A DNA stretch of 64,000 nucleotides from an uncultured Eubacteriales bacterium (GCA_910586545.1 CAJUIQ010000007.1:7147-71146); one strand, 5' to 3'. Shown: positions 34,530 to 43,957, counted from the stretch's first letter. Numbers and translations: made by a program. Notes: generated by a model not told the origin, from the sequence alone.

Positions 34530-36818
34530 ATGACAGAAATAGAACAGATCCCATCCGGCGTATATGAAGCCGCGGCAAAGCGGGGAATAACAAAGGAAAA
34601 CGCTTTGCTTGCCGTATACGCCGATAGAAACCGTGAGGGTATAAACTGTGACACCTGGATTTTTGTAACAAAAGATACCTTTACAATGATTGGCGGTATT
34701 CAGCGAATCCTTCCTAAGGAACATGTGGGGCGTATGGACCGTAGCCGACTGGAGGTAAAATTCGGTCAGTTGTCCTTTGACGAATATGCGCTGGAAACGC
34801 TCAAGGATTTTCGTGTGGAACAACAGATATCAGGCTGTATTCTCACCGCCTTTGACACTGGAAAAGAGGTGTATGTGCTGCTAACCCATCTGTCCTGTTA
34901 TAAAATGGAGGAAATGATCCGGTTTTGCGCATGTCTCAATGCATACAAAGAAAAAGGAACCTTTGACCCTCCAGAGGAGCGTGAGAACGATCGATACTGT
35001 CCAAAATGTGGCAGATTGTATCCGGATCAAAGCAGAAAGCTGTGTCCCGCCTGTATGAATCGAATGAGCGTTGTCCGCAGGATGGGAACTTTTATCGTAA
35101 AATATAAGGGGCAGGTAATCGTGATTCTCGCCGCTATGGCAGTGGCGACCCTCCTTGGCGTTTTGACACCGTATATCAGTTCCGGATTTTTCTTTGACCA
35201 GGTACTTACCAAAGGCGGAAGTTTTTACGGACAGGTGGGACTGGTAATTTTTCTAATTGTGTCCACTCGCCTGCTGGCCCTGCTGATCAATATGATCAAC
35301 GAAGTTCTTACCGCGCGGATTGTTCCAAAGATTACCTACGATTTAAAAAATGTAATTTTTCATTCTATTGAGCGGCTTTCTATCAGCTTCTTTTCCAAGC
35401 GGCAAACCGGTTCGCTGATGAATCAGGTATTCTGGGACGCGGACAGTATATACTGGTTCTTTGTGGAAGGATTTCCCTATCTGATTATCAACATAATCCA
35501 GACCATCGCGGTGGTGGCCATTATGTTTGCAATCGATTGGCAGCTTGCATTGGTAGCGTTGGTGTTTTGCCCTGTTTTTATTGTGGCGATTGTGCAGCTT
35601 TACAAACACATGCGCAAGCTGTATGCCCGGCGCTATTCTCGTTCCCGCCGAATGAACGGAATGTTGGCGGACGCGTTGGGCGGTGTGCGCGTGGTGAAGG
35701 CTTTTTCCAAAGAAAGCACAGAGATTCATCGCTTTAGCGAGAGAAACGCAGCCTTTGCGCAGGCAAGTCAAAATGTGTCTCTCTATAACGGGACGGCGTT
35801 CCCGCTGGTCACATTTTTATTTTCTATCAGTTCGATTCTGGTTCTTGGAATCGGTGGATGGCGGGTGGCAGGCGGCGGGATGACTTATGGCCTGCTGCTT
35901 ACGTTTTTATCTTACACCACTTTATTGTATAATCCCATGAGCTTTTTTGTAGACATAAACTATCGAATTTCAGAAAATATGAATGCAATGTTCCGCTTAA
36001 TGGAGGTCATGGACGCGGAGCCGGAGGTACGGGAAGCGGCAGATGCCGTAACTCTTACGCAGCTGCAAGGGCGTGTTACCTTTGAAAATGTAGAATTTGG
36101 ATATGACAAAACTCGCAAAATTATTGATAATGTGTCTTTTGATATTGCACCTGGGAAAAAAATTGGGATCGTAGGTCATACCGGCGCGGGAAAATCCACC
36201 ATTGCGAATCTAATTATCCGGCTGTATGATGTTGATAGGGGCAGGGTACTGATTGACGGGGTAGATGTGCGCTGTCTTTCCTTTGAAACCTTGCGGAAAA
36301 ATATTGCCATTGTCTCCCAGGAAACATATCTCTTTCAGGGAACAATTTTAGATAATATCCGCTATGCAGCGCCAGATGCGACTATGGAAGAGGTGATTGC
36401 CGCATCAAAAGCCTCCGGCGCTCACGATTTTATTATGAAGCTGCCGGACGGATATTCTACCATGATTGGTTGGGGACATAAAGATCTCTCCGGTGGAGAG
36501 CGGCAGCGTGTTTCTATCGCCCGCGCAATTTTGATGGCACCGAAGATTCTAATTATGGATGAGGCCACTTCCGCAATGGATACCAAAACGGAGCGGCTGA
36601 TTCAAACTGCCCTGGAAAAGCTTTCCCAAGGCAGAACGACCATTATGATCGCCCATCGGCTCTCTACTCTACGAGATGCGGATACGTTGATGGTGATTGA
36701 AAATGGGAAGGTGCCGGAAGCTGGTACACACGCTGAACTTTTAGAAAAGAAAGGCATCTATCATAAGCTATATACGCTTCAATATGAAGCGTTGAAAAAT
36801 GCGGGGATTCAGGAATAA
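34530..36818 (+). CDS. ABC transporter (permease-ATPase) with N-terminal domain and zinc ribbon; DUF1854 cassette
   Basis: The 762-residue protein has a soluble N-terminal domain (about 1-150), a zinc ribbon (Cys157, Cys160, Cys172, Cys175), an ABC exporter membrane domain with about six helices (190-480) and an ATPase domain with Walker A GHTGAGKST, signature LSGGERQR, Walker B ILIMDEATS and H-loop IAHR. It is the first of three genes with DUF1854 and a second similar ABC protein. Related ABC/DUF1854 sets have been annotated as cyanophycin-associated, but no cyanophycin gene is in the window. GGAGAAAGGAG precedes ATG 34530. Confidence 0.85.
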   Translation: MTEIEQIPSGVYEAAAKRGITKENALLAVYADRNREGINCDTWIFVTKDTFTMIGGIQRILPKEHVGRMDRSRLEVKFGQLSFDEYALETLKDFRVEQQISGCILTAFDTGKEVYVLLTHLSCYKMEEMIRFCACLNAYKEKGTFDPPEERENDRYCPKCGRLYPDQSRKLCPACMNRMSVVRRMGTFIVKYKGQVIVILAAMAVATLLGVLTPYISSGFFFDQVLTKGGSFYGQVGLVIFLIVSTRLLALLINMINEVLTARIVPKITYDLKNVIFHSIERLSISFFSKRQTGSLMNQVFWDADSIYWFFVEGFPYLIINIIQTIAVVAIMFAIDWQLALVALVFCPVFIVAIVQLYKHMRKLYARRYSRSRRMNGMLADALGGVRVVKAFSKESTEIHRFSERNAAFAQASQNVSLYNGTAFPLVTFLFSISSILVLGIGGWRVAGGGMTYGLLLTFLSYTTLLYNPMSFFVDINYRISENMNAMFRLMEVMDAEPEVREAADAVTLTQLQGRVTFENVEFGYDKTRKIIDNVSFDIAPGKKIGIVGHTGAGKSTIANLIIRLYDVDRGRVLIDGVDVRCLSFETLRKNIAIVSQETYLFQGTILDNIRYAAPDATMEEVIAASKASGAHDFIMKLPDGYSTMIGWGHKDLSGGERQRVSIARAILMAPKILIMDEATSAMDTKTERLIQTALEKLSQGRTTIMIAHRLSTLRDADTLMVIENGKVPEAGTHAELLEKKGIYHKLYTLQYEALKNAGIQE

Positions 36819-36827
36819 GGAGGCGTC

Positions 36828-37397
36828 ATGAAAATGAAAGAAGTATCACAGGAGAAAGAAGAAGCCGTTTGCAAGCTTTCCGATGTGGCGGAAATTCGAT
36901 ATCTGCACCGGGGGAATACGGAAATCTTTTTGAAAAACGGCTTCCCCGGCGCACGGATTCAATATCAGCAGGAGGATGGAAGCAAAGGCGTGGAGGAACA
37001 CAGTCGAATCTGGCTGCATCGCGCATTCCCCTTTGATCTTTTGGAAGAGTATATATCTGTACAGAACAAGGATCAGGAGGAGATTGGTTTAATACGTTCT
37101 TTAGCCGACTTTGATGAAGAGGCGCAGAAAATTTTATGCGGAGAATTGGAGCATAAGTATTATACCCCCAAGATTACAAAGATTGTATCACTGAAGGAGG
37201 CACACGGATATTCATTCTGGCAGGTGGAAAGCGATGCGGGAGAGTTGCAGTTTACGCTTCAGGACACCTTTCGCAGCTTGCTGCGGGTAGGCGAGGATAA
37301 GGTTTTTGTTTTTGACAATTATGGGAATCGATATGTGATCGAAAGCCTGAAAGGGTTGGATCGACACAGCCTGCGCAAGATCGAACTGTATTTGTAA
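36828..37397 (+). CDS. DUF1854 family protein
   Basis: The 189-residue soluble protein matches DUF1854 in its arrangement: a hydrophobic strand segment FPFDLLEEYISV, EEIGLIRSLADFDEEA, the YTPKITKIVSL strand, FWQVESDAGELQF, and the terminal GLDRHSLRKIE. Such proteins occur between paired ABC transporter genes. Its action is unknown; it may be a cytoplasmic subunit of the exporter. AAGGAGG precedes the ATG, 9 nt after the previous stop. Confidence 0.85.
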   Translation: MKMKEVSQEKEEAVCKLSDVAEIRYLHRGNTEIFLKNGFPGARIQYQQEDGSKGVEEHSRIWLHRAFPFDLLEEYISVQNKDQEEIGLIRSLADFDEEAQKILCGELEHKYYTPKITKIVSLKEAHGYSFWQVESDAGELQFTLQDTFRSLLRVGEDKVFVFDNYGNRYVIESLKGLDRHSLRKIELYL

Positions 37398-37407
37398 GGG
37401 GGCTGGA

Positions 37408-39567
37408 ATGGATAATTGTATCACTCAAATTCAGTTCAACCTGGGCCCGGATAACGAGACGATATCGGGACAGGTAGAATTTTGTGAAAACGGTATGCGA
37501 GTCGTTGCGTCCGGAAAAGAAAAATGGATTCCTATGGAAGGAGTTCGAGCATTTCGATGCGACGTGGGCGTGGGCAGTGTGGCCTTGGAGGTCTGCCGCG
37601 AGGATGGTGATCATCTAGTATGTCGGGGCACGATGGATTATCTTGCGGTATTTTCTGCAGCGTCCAAACGAATGAATCGATTTTTAGACGGCGCTGTTCC
37701 CACAGAGGAATGGAAACAGTATAAAAAGGCAGTTTGCCCCAAGTGTCATCGGCCTTATTTGCCGGATTCGGAAATTTGTCCCCGATGTACGAAAAAGGGC
37801 GGATATTTACGGCGTTTGTGGAAAATGGCGAAATCCAGCCGTGTCTATATTTATCTATCCGTACTGATTTTTATTGCGGTAGCAGCGCTGAATTTGGCGC
37901 TGCCATATCTCAATCGGGTACTGGTTGACGATTATATCAAGGCGGAACGACTTCCGGTAGCCAGCCAGTATATCTTGGCTGTACTTATGATTTTGCTAGT
38001 CACTTTTGCGGTACGGCTTCTGGGCATCGCTCGCAGCTTTGCCCAAGTACGTGCAGGTACCAAACTAATTGTCGTTTTGCGTCAAACGCTGTTTCAAAAG
38101 ATAGAGGCTCTTTCTCTATCGAAAGTGTCCAAGCGGACAGCGGGGGAACTGATGAACCGGGTCACACAGGACTCCAGTCAGCTTCAGGACTTTTTTACCA
38201 GTGACGTAGGGGGACTAATTGAACAGATCCTTACTTTGTTTAGCCTTGGCATCATTTTATTTGTATATGATTGGCGGCTGGCGCTGATGGTTCTGTTGCC
38301 GGCTCCCCTAGTAATGTTGTCTCACCGCCTTATGTGGCGGTATTTGGGCCCACGTTATCGCAAGCAGTGGTGGCGCGGCAATCGGTTGTATGAAACTTTG
38401 TACGATATTTTTTCCGGCATTCGAGTAGTCAAGGCTTTTGGTATGGAGAAAAAAGAGATGGATCGGTATGATATGGTCAATTTGCAGGAGACGGATGTGC
38501 GGATCCAGAACGAAACTTATTTTGCTGTGATTTCTCCTATTACCAATTTTTTGATGGGTGTGGGCGAATTCTTTCTGTTATATTATGTAGGAAACCAAAT
38601 TTTAGATGGAACCATGACGCTTGGCGCTATGCAGCAGTTTTCTGCTTATGTGGCGATGATTTACGGTCCGCTACGCTGGCTGTCTTTTATGCCCCGCCGC
38701 CTGGCCCGCACTATGACTTCTCTTGTTCGTGTGTTTGATGTGCTGGACGAGCAGGAAGATGTGACGGACAGAGAAAACGCTGTGGATCAAATCATTGTAG
38801 GCAATATTGAACTAGATAATGTATCCTTTGGATATGAAGACGCCAAAGACGTGCTGCGCAAAGTAAACTTGCAGATAAAGCCGGGAGAAATGATTGGTAT
38901 TGTTGGACGTTCCGGAGCGGGAAAATCCACACTGATCAATTTGGTGATGCGAATGTATGATCCGGATGAGGGAGCCATTCGAATTGACGGAACGGATTTA
39001 CGGGATATTACCCAGCAGTCCCTGCGCAGCCAAATCGGCGCGGTATTGCAGGAAACCTTTCTGTTTACTGGAACGCTGCTGCAAAATATTTGTTATTCCA
39101 AACCGGATGCTTCCTATGACGAAGTGATTACAGCGGCAAAGCTTGCCGGAGTACATTCCTTTGCCGTGAAGCTACCCGACGGATATAATACTCTGGTGGG
39201 AGAGAGGGGGCATACTTTATCCGGCGGAGAGCGGCAGCGCGTAGCGATTGCTCGGGCGCTGCTCCACAATCCCCAAATTTTGATTTTGGATGAAGCTACG
39301 GCCTCATTGGATACAGAAACGGAAAAGGATATACAGGATGCCCTGCAAAAGCTGATAGCCGGCAGAACGACAATAGCGATTGCCCATCGGTTGTCTACAT
39401 TGCGAAATGCTTCCCGCTTAGTAGTGCTGGATCATGGCTGTGTGGCGGAAGTTGGCACGCATGATGAGCTGCTTGCCAGAGAGGGTCTGTATTATGAATT
39501 GGTTATGGCACAGCGGCAAATGTCAAAAATGCCGGGTGTCTCAGAATCTGCGGCGCAGCCTATATAA
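37408..39567 (+). CDS. Second ABC transporter (permease-ATPase) of the DUF1854 cassette
   Basis: The 719-residue protein repeats the design of the first: N-terminal PH-like beta domain (about 1-95), zinc ribbon (Cys110, Cys113, Cys124, Cys127), six-helix membrane domain and an ATPase with GRSGAGKST, LSGGERQR, ILILDEATA and IAHR. All catalytic residues are present in both halves, so the pair could form a heterodimer with two active sites. It begins 10 nt after the DUF1854 gene; a terminator follows immediately. Confidence 0.85.
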   Translation: MDNCITQIQFNLGPDNETISGQVEFCENGMRVVASGKEKWIPMEGVRAFRCDVGVGSVALEVCREDGDHLVCRGTMDYLAVFSAASKRMNRFLDGAVPTEEWKQYKKAVCPKCHRPYLPDSEICPRCTKKGGYLRRLWKMAKSSRVYIYLSVLIFIAVAALNLALPYLNRVLVDDYIKAERLPVASQYILAVLMILLVTFAVRLLGIARSFAQVRAGTKLIVVLRQTLFQKIEALSLSKVSKRTAGELMNRVTQDSSQLQDFFTSDVGGLIEQILTLFSLGIILFVYDWRLALMVLLPAPLVMLSHRLMWRYLGPRYRKQWWRGNRLYETLYDIFSGIRVVKAFGMEKKEMDRYDMVNLQETDVRIQNETYFAVISPITNFLMGVGEFFLLYYVGNQILDGTMTLGAMQQFSAYVAMIYGPLRWLSFMPRRLARTMTSLVRVFDVLDEQEDVTDRENAVDQIIVGNIELDNVSFGYEDAKDVLRKVNLQIKPGEMIGIVGRSGAGKSTLINLVMRMYDPDEGAIRIDGTDLRDITQQSLRSQIGAVLQETFLFTGTLLQNICYSKPDASYDEVITAAKLAGVHSFAVKLPDGYNTLVGERGHTLSGGERQRVAIARALLHNPQILILDEATASLDTETEKDIQDALQKLIAGRTTIAIAHRLSTLRNASRLVVLDHGCVAEVGTHDELLAREGLYYELVMAQRQMSKMPGVSESAAQPI

Positions 39568-39602
39568 AAAATAACCGGGTACTTGACCCGGTTATTTTTT
39601 TA
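39567..39602 (+). terminator. Terminator of the ABC/DUF1854 operon
   Basis: AAAAATAACCGGGT and ACCCGGTTATTTTT pair around ACTTG; T tract follows. Confidence 0.88.
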
Positions 39603-39608
39603 TATTAC

Positions 39609-39637
39609 TTCACACAAGAAAAAGAAAGTGCTATAAT
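39609..39637 (+). promoter_or_regulatory. Promoter of the ECF S-component gene
   Basis: TTCACA (39609-39614), 17-nt spacer, TATAAT (39632-39637). Confidence 0.6.
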
Positions 39638-39667
39638 AAATATACGATCAAAAGGAGGTGCAGATTA

Positions 39668-40183
39668 ATGCATAAGCAAATTCAGCGACTTGTCGGTACA
39701 GCACTGCTTGCCGCAATGGTTTTTGTGGCGACTATGATGCTGAGTGTTCCACTGCCGGGAAGTGGCTACGGAAACTTTGGAGATGTGTTTGTCATTATGG
39801 CGGCATTCTTTCTGGGCCCGGGATGGGGTTTTGCTGCCGCAGCTATTGGGTCGGCACTTGCAGATATTGTGCTGGGATTTGCCTTGTATGCACCTGCTAC
39901 TTTTTTGATTAAAGGATGTATGGCAATGGTATTCGCCTATCTTTGCCGTTCTGCACGGCCTAGGGCCTGGTTTGTTTTCAGTGCGTTTCTTTCGGAGTCG
40001 GTGATGATTGGCGGATACTTTGTTTTTGAATGTCTGCTGTATAGTCCGGGGGCTGCTTTAGCAAATATTCCGGGAAATTTGGCACAGGGCGCGTTTGGAC
40101 TGCTTCTTTCCTCTGCGCTTGTCATCACCGCTTCTGCCAGCAAGCCCATTATGCAGTATGCGGCCGTATGGAAGAAAAAATAG
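39668..40183 (+). CDS. ECF transporter S component
   Basis: The 171-residue integral membrane protein has about five to six helices and the S-component pattern NFGDVFVIMAAFFLGPGWG followed by GSALADIVLGFALYAPATFLI. S components bind a vitamin or metabolite and dock on a shared EcfA/A'/T module, which is not in this window. The substrate is unknown; no riboswitch precedes the gene. AAAAGGAGGTG precedes the ATG. It converges on the sialidase-like gene with 2 nt between the stops. Confidence 0.8.
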   Translation: MHKQIQRLVGTALLAAMVFVATMMLSVPLPGSGYGNFGDVFVIMAAFFLGPGWGFAAAAIGSALADIVLGFALYAPATFLIKGCMAMVFAYLCRSARPRAWFVFSAFLSESVMIGGYFVFECLLYSPGAALANIPGNLAQGAFGLLLSSALVITASASKPIMQYAAVWKKK

Positions 40184-40185
40184 AA

Positions 40186-41289
40186 TTACTTTTCATACTG
40201 CACACGATAGGTTCGGATGTATACACGGCGTAACTGCCCTGTAGGCGCGCCCTCTTCTATGCCTTCCTTTGGATCGTCATAAATGATGGTGATTTCCCCA
40301 GGGCGGCTTTCAAATGCGCTGTTGTACCCGGAGGGACTTTTATCCCATTGTCCATCACAAGGCTCAATGATATGAGGCTGACTCCAGGTACGTCCTGCAT
40401 CCGGAGAAAACAACAATATGGTGTGGATATGGCCGGAAACGCATACCAGGGTGCCGTCTTCCATGGTGAAAAGTTTAGGCAAAACGCCCCAAGGGCAGAT
40501 TTCGTAAGGGGGCTCCCAGGTTTTTCCGCTGTCATAGGAATGGGTACAGTACAGAGGTGAATATACTTCATGCCCTCCGGTGCGAATCACGCATACAATG
40601 TGCCCCGGTTCGAGTTCTATACAGTCCGGTTCGCAATATCCTTCTGCGTTTACATCCGGGATGGGATAAGTTTGCACATCTGCGATGGTAGACAAAAAGG
40701 AAAATGTATTTCCACCGTCCTTAGATAAGATGCACCAGGAACGATACAGGTAAAAATCATAGCCATTATTCTTCTGGAAATAGGGACATAGGGTGACGTC
40801 GTCCCTGGTTTGTCCGTACATGGTGGCTAAGATATCTCCATTAGACAGTTGGATCAGTCCGTTGGAGATGCAGCTGGTATGGCTGTTTTTAGAGTCTCCC
40901 CAGCCCATGCAGAGTCCGGGAATGTCAATTTGTGTAAAGGATGTGGTGATTTTTCCAGCAATCACATCCTCCATAGTGTTCGCTCGGTATATACCGGCGA
41001 TAAAGGGGATTTTTTCTTGGTCAAAGCTTCGGATGGCGCTATGCACGACATTATCAAAGGACAGAGCGTAAAAGGAGCCGTCTTGCAGTTGAATAAAGCG
41101 GTCTGTCTTGCGGCCTTCTTCCAGGGAAAGTTTCTTCCAGCTTTGGCCTTTATTGCCGGAATACAACGCATAGGGAACAGGGGATTCAACGGGAAGAAAA
41201 ATTTGCCCATCCCGGGATTGCGTGTCTTTGTAAGCGTAGCTGCCGCAGCCGACGGCTTGATGAGACAGCTTTTCCAATATGTACTTCAT
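40186..41289 (-). CDS. BNR-repeat sialidase-like protein
   Basis: The 367-residue protein has the six-bladed beta-propeller features of sialidase-type enzymes: Asp-box repeats SKDGGNTF, SYDSGKTW and SPDAGRTW, plus a YCEPDCIELEPGH strand and a C-terminal ITIIYDDP. Exo-alpha-sialidases (GH33) share these, but the FRIP motif and arginine triad are not obvious, so another glycosidase is possible. No signal peptide is present. GGAG lies before the ATG. Confidence 0.75.
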   Translation of the reverse strand: MKYILEKLSHQAVGCGSYAYKDTQSRDGQIFLPVESPVPYALYSGNKGQSWKKLSLEEGRKTDRFIQLQDGSFYALSFDNVVHSAIRSFDQEKIPFIAGIYRANTMEDVIAGKITTSFTQIDIPGLCMGWGDSKNSHTSCISNGLIQLSNGDILATMYGQTRDDVTLCPYFQKNNGYDFYLYRSWCILSKDGGNTFSFLSTIADVQTYPIPDVNAEGYCEPDCIELEPGHIVCVIRTGGHEVYSPLYCTHSYDSGKTWEPPYEICPWGVLPKLFTMEDGTLVCVSGHIHTILLFSPDAGRTWSQPHIIEPCDGQWDKSPSGYNSAFESRPGEITIIYDDPKEGIEEGAPTGQLRRVYIRTYRVQYEK

Positions 41290-41385
41290 ATAGAGGTCTC
41301 CAGACTAAAATTTTTATATATGTCGCAGACAGTATAGCAAGGAAACGGTCAAAAGTAAAGAAAAATTTTTAAAATAAAATAGAAT

Positions 41386-41432
41386 AGTTTTTTTCAAAAA
41401 AACTTGACAAGCTGTTCTATATATGATATAAT
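41386..41432 (+). promoter_or_regulatory. Promoter of the tRNA-Thr/tRNA-Tyr unit with A-tract palindrome
   Basis: TTGACA (41404-41409), 17-nt spacer, TATAAT (41427-41432): perfect consensus. Directly before it AGTTTTTTT-C-AAAAAAACT (41386-41404) forms a palindrome resembling an UP element. Confidence 0.8.
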
Positions 41433-41461
41433 TTCTCTTGCGTGAGCGGTTTGCATGAGAT

Positions 41462-41537
41462 GCTGGTGTAGCTCAGCTGGTAGAGCAGCTGATTTGTAAT
41501 CAGCAGGTCGGGGGTTCGAGTCCGTCCACCAGCTCCA
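41462..41537 (+). tRNA. tRNA-Thr (TGT)
   Basis: Acceptor GCTGGTG/CACCAGC, D loop AGCTCAGCTGGTAGAGC, anticodon loop with TGT, T loop TTCGAGT, encoded CCA. Confidence 0.95.
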
Positions 41538-41596
41538 TCGGATCTTATTAAGTGAGCTATAATCTCACGATGCGCAAAATTTAATATTTTATTTAT

Positions 41597-41681
41597 GGGG
41601 GAATTCCCGAGCGGCCAAAGGGGGCAGACTGTAAATCTGTTGTCAGTGACTTCGCTGGTTCGAATCCAGCTTCCCCCACCA
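41597..41681 (+). tRNA. tRNA-Tyr (GTA)
   Basis: Acceptor GGGGGAA/TTCCCCC, anticodon GTA in ACTGTAAAT, a long variable arm as expected for Tyr, T loop TTCGAAT, encoded CCA. Confidence 0.95.
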
Positions 41682-41706
41682 TAAATAATCGGTTGTTTAA
41701 ATGCCG

Positions 41707-41742
41707 AACAAAAAGCCTTGATTTTTCAAGGCTTTTTGTTGT
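41707..41742. terminator. Terminator of the tRNA unit
   Basis: AACAAAAAGCCTTG and complement form a 14-bp stem around ATTTTT, followed by a T-rich tail. Confidence 0.85.
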
Positions 41743-41792
41743 TTCCGTTGAAGTATACTGCGCCGATAAATAATGCGATCAAGGCCAGGGTA

Positions 41793-42482
41793 TTACTCCA
41801 AAACAACGTCGGCAAAACCTACTTTAAATCCGGAAATAAAAGTGTTTTTATTTTCGCATACAATCTTTAATTGCCGCACCCCGGTTACATCCGCGCTAAA
41901 TGCTTTGGGCAATGCGGCTCCTGTCACTTCAATGGTTGCCAGCAGCGTATCATCGCCGTAAACGCCATATGTTGCGCTTTGATTTACGTCATCCAAATTG
42001 CCAACCAACCCGGAAAGTGAGGTATACTTGCCGTCGAGGTTATAGTATGCAACGCCATAGTTCTCCGAAGCGCCAATTGTGAAGCCGCGGGTATAGGGCT
42101 GTTTTCCCATAGAAAAAGATTCTGTATCAAGCGAAGAATATTCTTTATAGAAAGTGCTGTTGTGATAATAAGCGCTTATTTGTTCTCCAATATAAGCTTT
42201 GTCTGTTCGTACTTCCGTAGTTACATTGGATTTGCTGTTATTATCGCTGGGAACTTCATTTTTTAGAATTTGATTTTCTGTTGCTAAGGAATCGTAATCT
42301 TTCTTCAAAGCGTTGTACATTTTTTGATACTCGTCCAACGTGACCGAAAGCGTTTCGCCGTTTATATTTACCGTCACAGCATTTTGATTCTGAATTACCG
42401 ACGCCGTTCCAAAGGCGGTGACGATGGAGGCGATAATAGTGCAGGCGCCGGCGATCAACGCTACTTTTACTTTGCTGTTCAT
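41793..42482 (-). CDS. NPCBM/NEW2 domain protein with N-terminal membrane anchor
   Basis: The 229-residue protein has an N-terminal membrane anchor (about 6-30), a coiled-coil stretch (about 48-78) and a C-terminal NPCBM-like carbohydrate-binding fold (about 100-228) with YNLDGKYTSLSGLVG, a YGVYGDDTLLATIEV strand and QLKIVCENKN. It probably faces outside and binds glycans or senses the wall. AGGAGG precedes the ATG. Confidence 0.75.
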   Translation of the reverse strand: MNSKVKVALIAGACTIIASIVTAFGTASVIQNQNAVTVNINGETLSVTLDEYQKMYNALKKDYDSLATENQILKNEVPSDNNSKSNVTTEVRTDKAYIGEQISAYYHNSTFYKEYSSLDTESFSMGKQPYTRGFTIGASENYGVAYYNLDGKYTSLSGLVGNLDDVNQSATYGVYGDDTLLATIEVTGAALPKAFSADVTGVRQLKIVCENKNTFISGFKVGFADVVLE

Positions 42483-42540
42483 AAAGTCAAGTCCTCCTAA
42501 GTATAAATTCAGTGATGTTATAGAACACGCAGAATATGTC

Positions 42541-43038
42541 TTATATCTTCATTTCGGCTTTATCGCATAGTTCTTCGAGCGAGTCAACGGTATGTCCGCA
42601 TTCTTTTCGATAATTTATGTGCAGTCTTGTAGCGTGTATTGCCTTGCGCAATCCTTCTGTGCCGTATTCATGAAAAATATTGTCAAAATATTTTTGTATT
42701 GCTTTGGCGCTGATTGCTCTTTTATAAATCGTTCCATCCAGCATTGCGCTCACTGCATATAGATATATAATACAGGAATTGCGATTCATTTGCGTTTTTT
42801 TTGCAATATTGGCAGCAAGCGTGTTTGCATTTTCGCCATTATGCATCTTTTTGCCATATTGATAGCAAATTTCTAACATTTCATTTGTCATTTTCTTATA
42901 TGAAATTTCTTTTTCATAAGATATTTCATCGTTGCTAGATACTGATTTTTTGTCTTGTTCTTGCTTTAATAGGGCCATTTCGTCTTCTAATTTTTGAATT
43001 CGACTTAAAAGTTCTAAAATAATGGTTTCGTATTGCAT
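42541..43038 (-). CDS. Unknown protein with N-terminal coiled coil
   Basis: The 165-residue protein starts with a coiled coil (about 5-35), a linker, and an all-helical domain (about 48-160) with RAISAKAIQKYFDNIF and YGTEGLRKAIHATRLHI. That domain reminds me of the helical heads in front of some McrA/HNH restriction proteins, but no nuclease motif is present. Base composition is AT-richer than the neighbours. AGGTGA precedes the ATG. Function unknown. Confidence 0.6.
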   Translation of the reverse strand: MQYETIILELLSRIQKLEDEMALLKQEQDKKSVSSNDEISYEKEISYKKMTNEMLEICYQYGKKMHNGENANTLAANIAKKTQMNRNSCIIYLYAVSAMLDGTIYKRAISAKAIQKYFDNIFHEYGTEGLRKAIHATRLHINYRKECGHTVDSLEELCDKAEMKI

Positions 43039-43082
43039 AATTCACCTATTTGTTTTTGCACTAAATGTAATTCTATAAATAC

Positions 43083-43111
43083 ATAATACGATATTTGTTT
43101 GAATTTGTCAA
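43083..43111 (-). promoter_or_regulatory. Promoter of the coiled-coil gene
   Basis: Minus strand TTGACA (43106-43111), 17-nt spacer, TATTAT (43083-43088). Confidence 0.65.
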
Positions 43112-43142
43112 TAGAAAATTTTAATAAATTTCATTGAGTGAA

Positions 43143-43172
43143 AAAAGGCGCCGCGTAAGCGGCGCCTTTTCC
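43143..43172. terminator. Terminator downstream of the 43246-43890 gene
   Basis: AAAAGGCGCCGC and GCGGCGCCTTTT pair around GTAA; the longer T run is on the minus strand, so it mainly serves the minus-strand gene. Confidence 0.8.
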
Positions 43173-43245
43173 TATAAAGTATTTCATTATCTAAATTTCT
43201 TCTGCGGCCGTATTCTAGCATATACACTCATGCGACCTGTCGCAA

Positions 43246-43890
43246 TCAAATACAGTTATCGGAAGATTTATCTCTCTCTTGTACGTACTCCTCCCACGCC
43301 TGCGCTGCTTCTTCTGCCGACTCCTTTAAAAATTGCAGGAATGGCGCAGCTTCTCCGCCGGGATTGGCGTTTTCCGTGACCTCTCCGATCAGGTCGTAAA
43401 ACTCTAAGGCATGTACAATAATCGGAATGGCACCAAATTTTTCTTTAATTTTACCTTCTATTTGCAGACGCCTAGCTACATTGGACACAGCACATAGCAA
43501 TTCGTAATAGCCAACCGGACCTTTTCCAATATAATTCATATTTTCATCGTACATATCTTCACAATTCTCGTATCCGATATTTTCTAACCCCAGTTCTTTG
43601 TACCATGCAAATAATGCCTGCATCCCCGCATTTCCATCCTCTGGACTGATAATATACGTTTCATTCTGCCTGCATAGCGGTAAATTCCATCTTTCTTCAC
43701 TGAAAGGAGCTGCGTGTCCGCATCCCTCTTCTGTACAATAGGAAATACAAAACTCAGAAACATTTGAAATTTCGTTATAGCAATACGCTTCATTGCAGTA
43801 TACAAAAAATGAAATTGCATATATGTCCTTTTCATTCCAGCTTTGTATTACTGGCAGTACTCTGTCATACAAATACGTTTCAAAATCCAT
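43246..43890 (-). CDS. Hypothetical cytoplasmic protein
   Basis: The 214-residue acidic protein has no membrane segment or signal. It contains IYAISFFVYCNEA near the start, a middle WYKELGLENIGYE and a YYELLCAVSNVARRLQ helix. The pattern loosely recalls DUF4303/immunity-type small proteins, but I cannot assign it. It has its own promoter (43958-43986) and terminator, so it is a monocistronic unit. Confidence 0.6.
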   Translation of the reverse strand: MDFETYLYDRVLPVIQSWNEKDIYAISFFVYCNEAYCYNEISNVSEFCISYCTEEGCGHAAPFSEERWNLPLCRQNETYIISPEDGNAGMQALFAWYKELGLENIGYENCEDMYDENMNYIGKGPVGYYELLCAVSNVARRLQIEGKIKEKFGAIPIIVHALEFYDLIGEVTENANPGGEAAPFLQFLKESAEEAAQAWEEYVQERDKSSDNCI

Positions 43891-43957
43891 CGCTGTTTCT
43901 CCTTTTTATTCCTATATTTGTTGCTGCAGCATATACTATATCCTAGCGTCTATTCTT

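Noticed and set aside
41462..43890. A mobile island integrated at tRNA-Tyr
   Set aside because: No integrase, transposase or repeat of the tRNA 3' end was found; only base composition hints at transfer.
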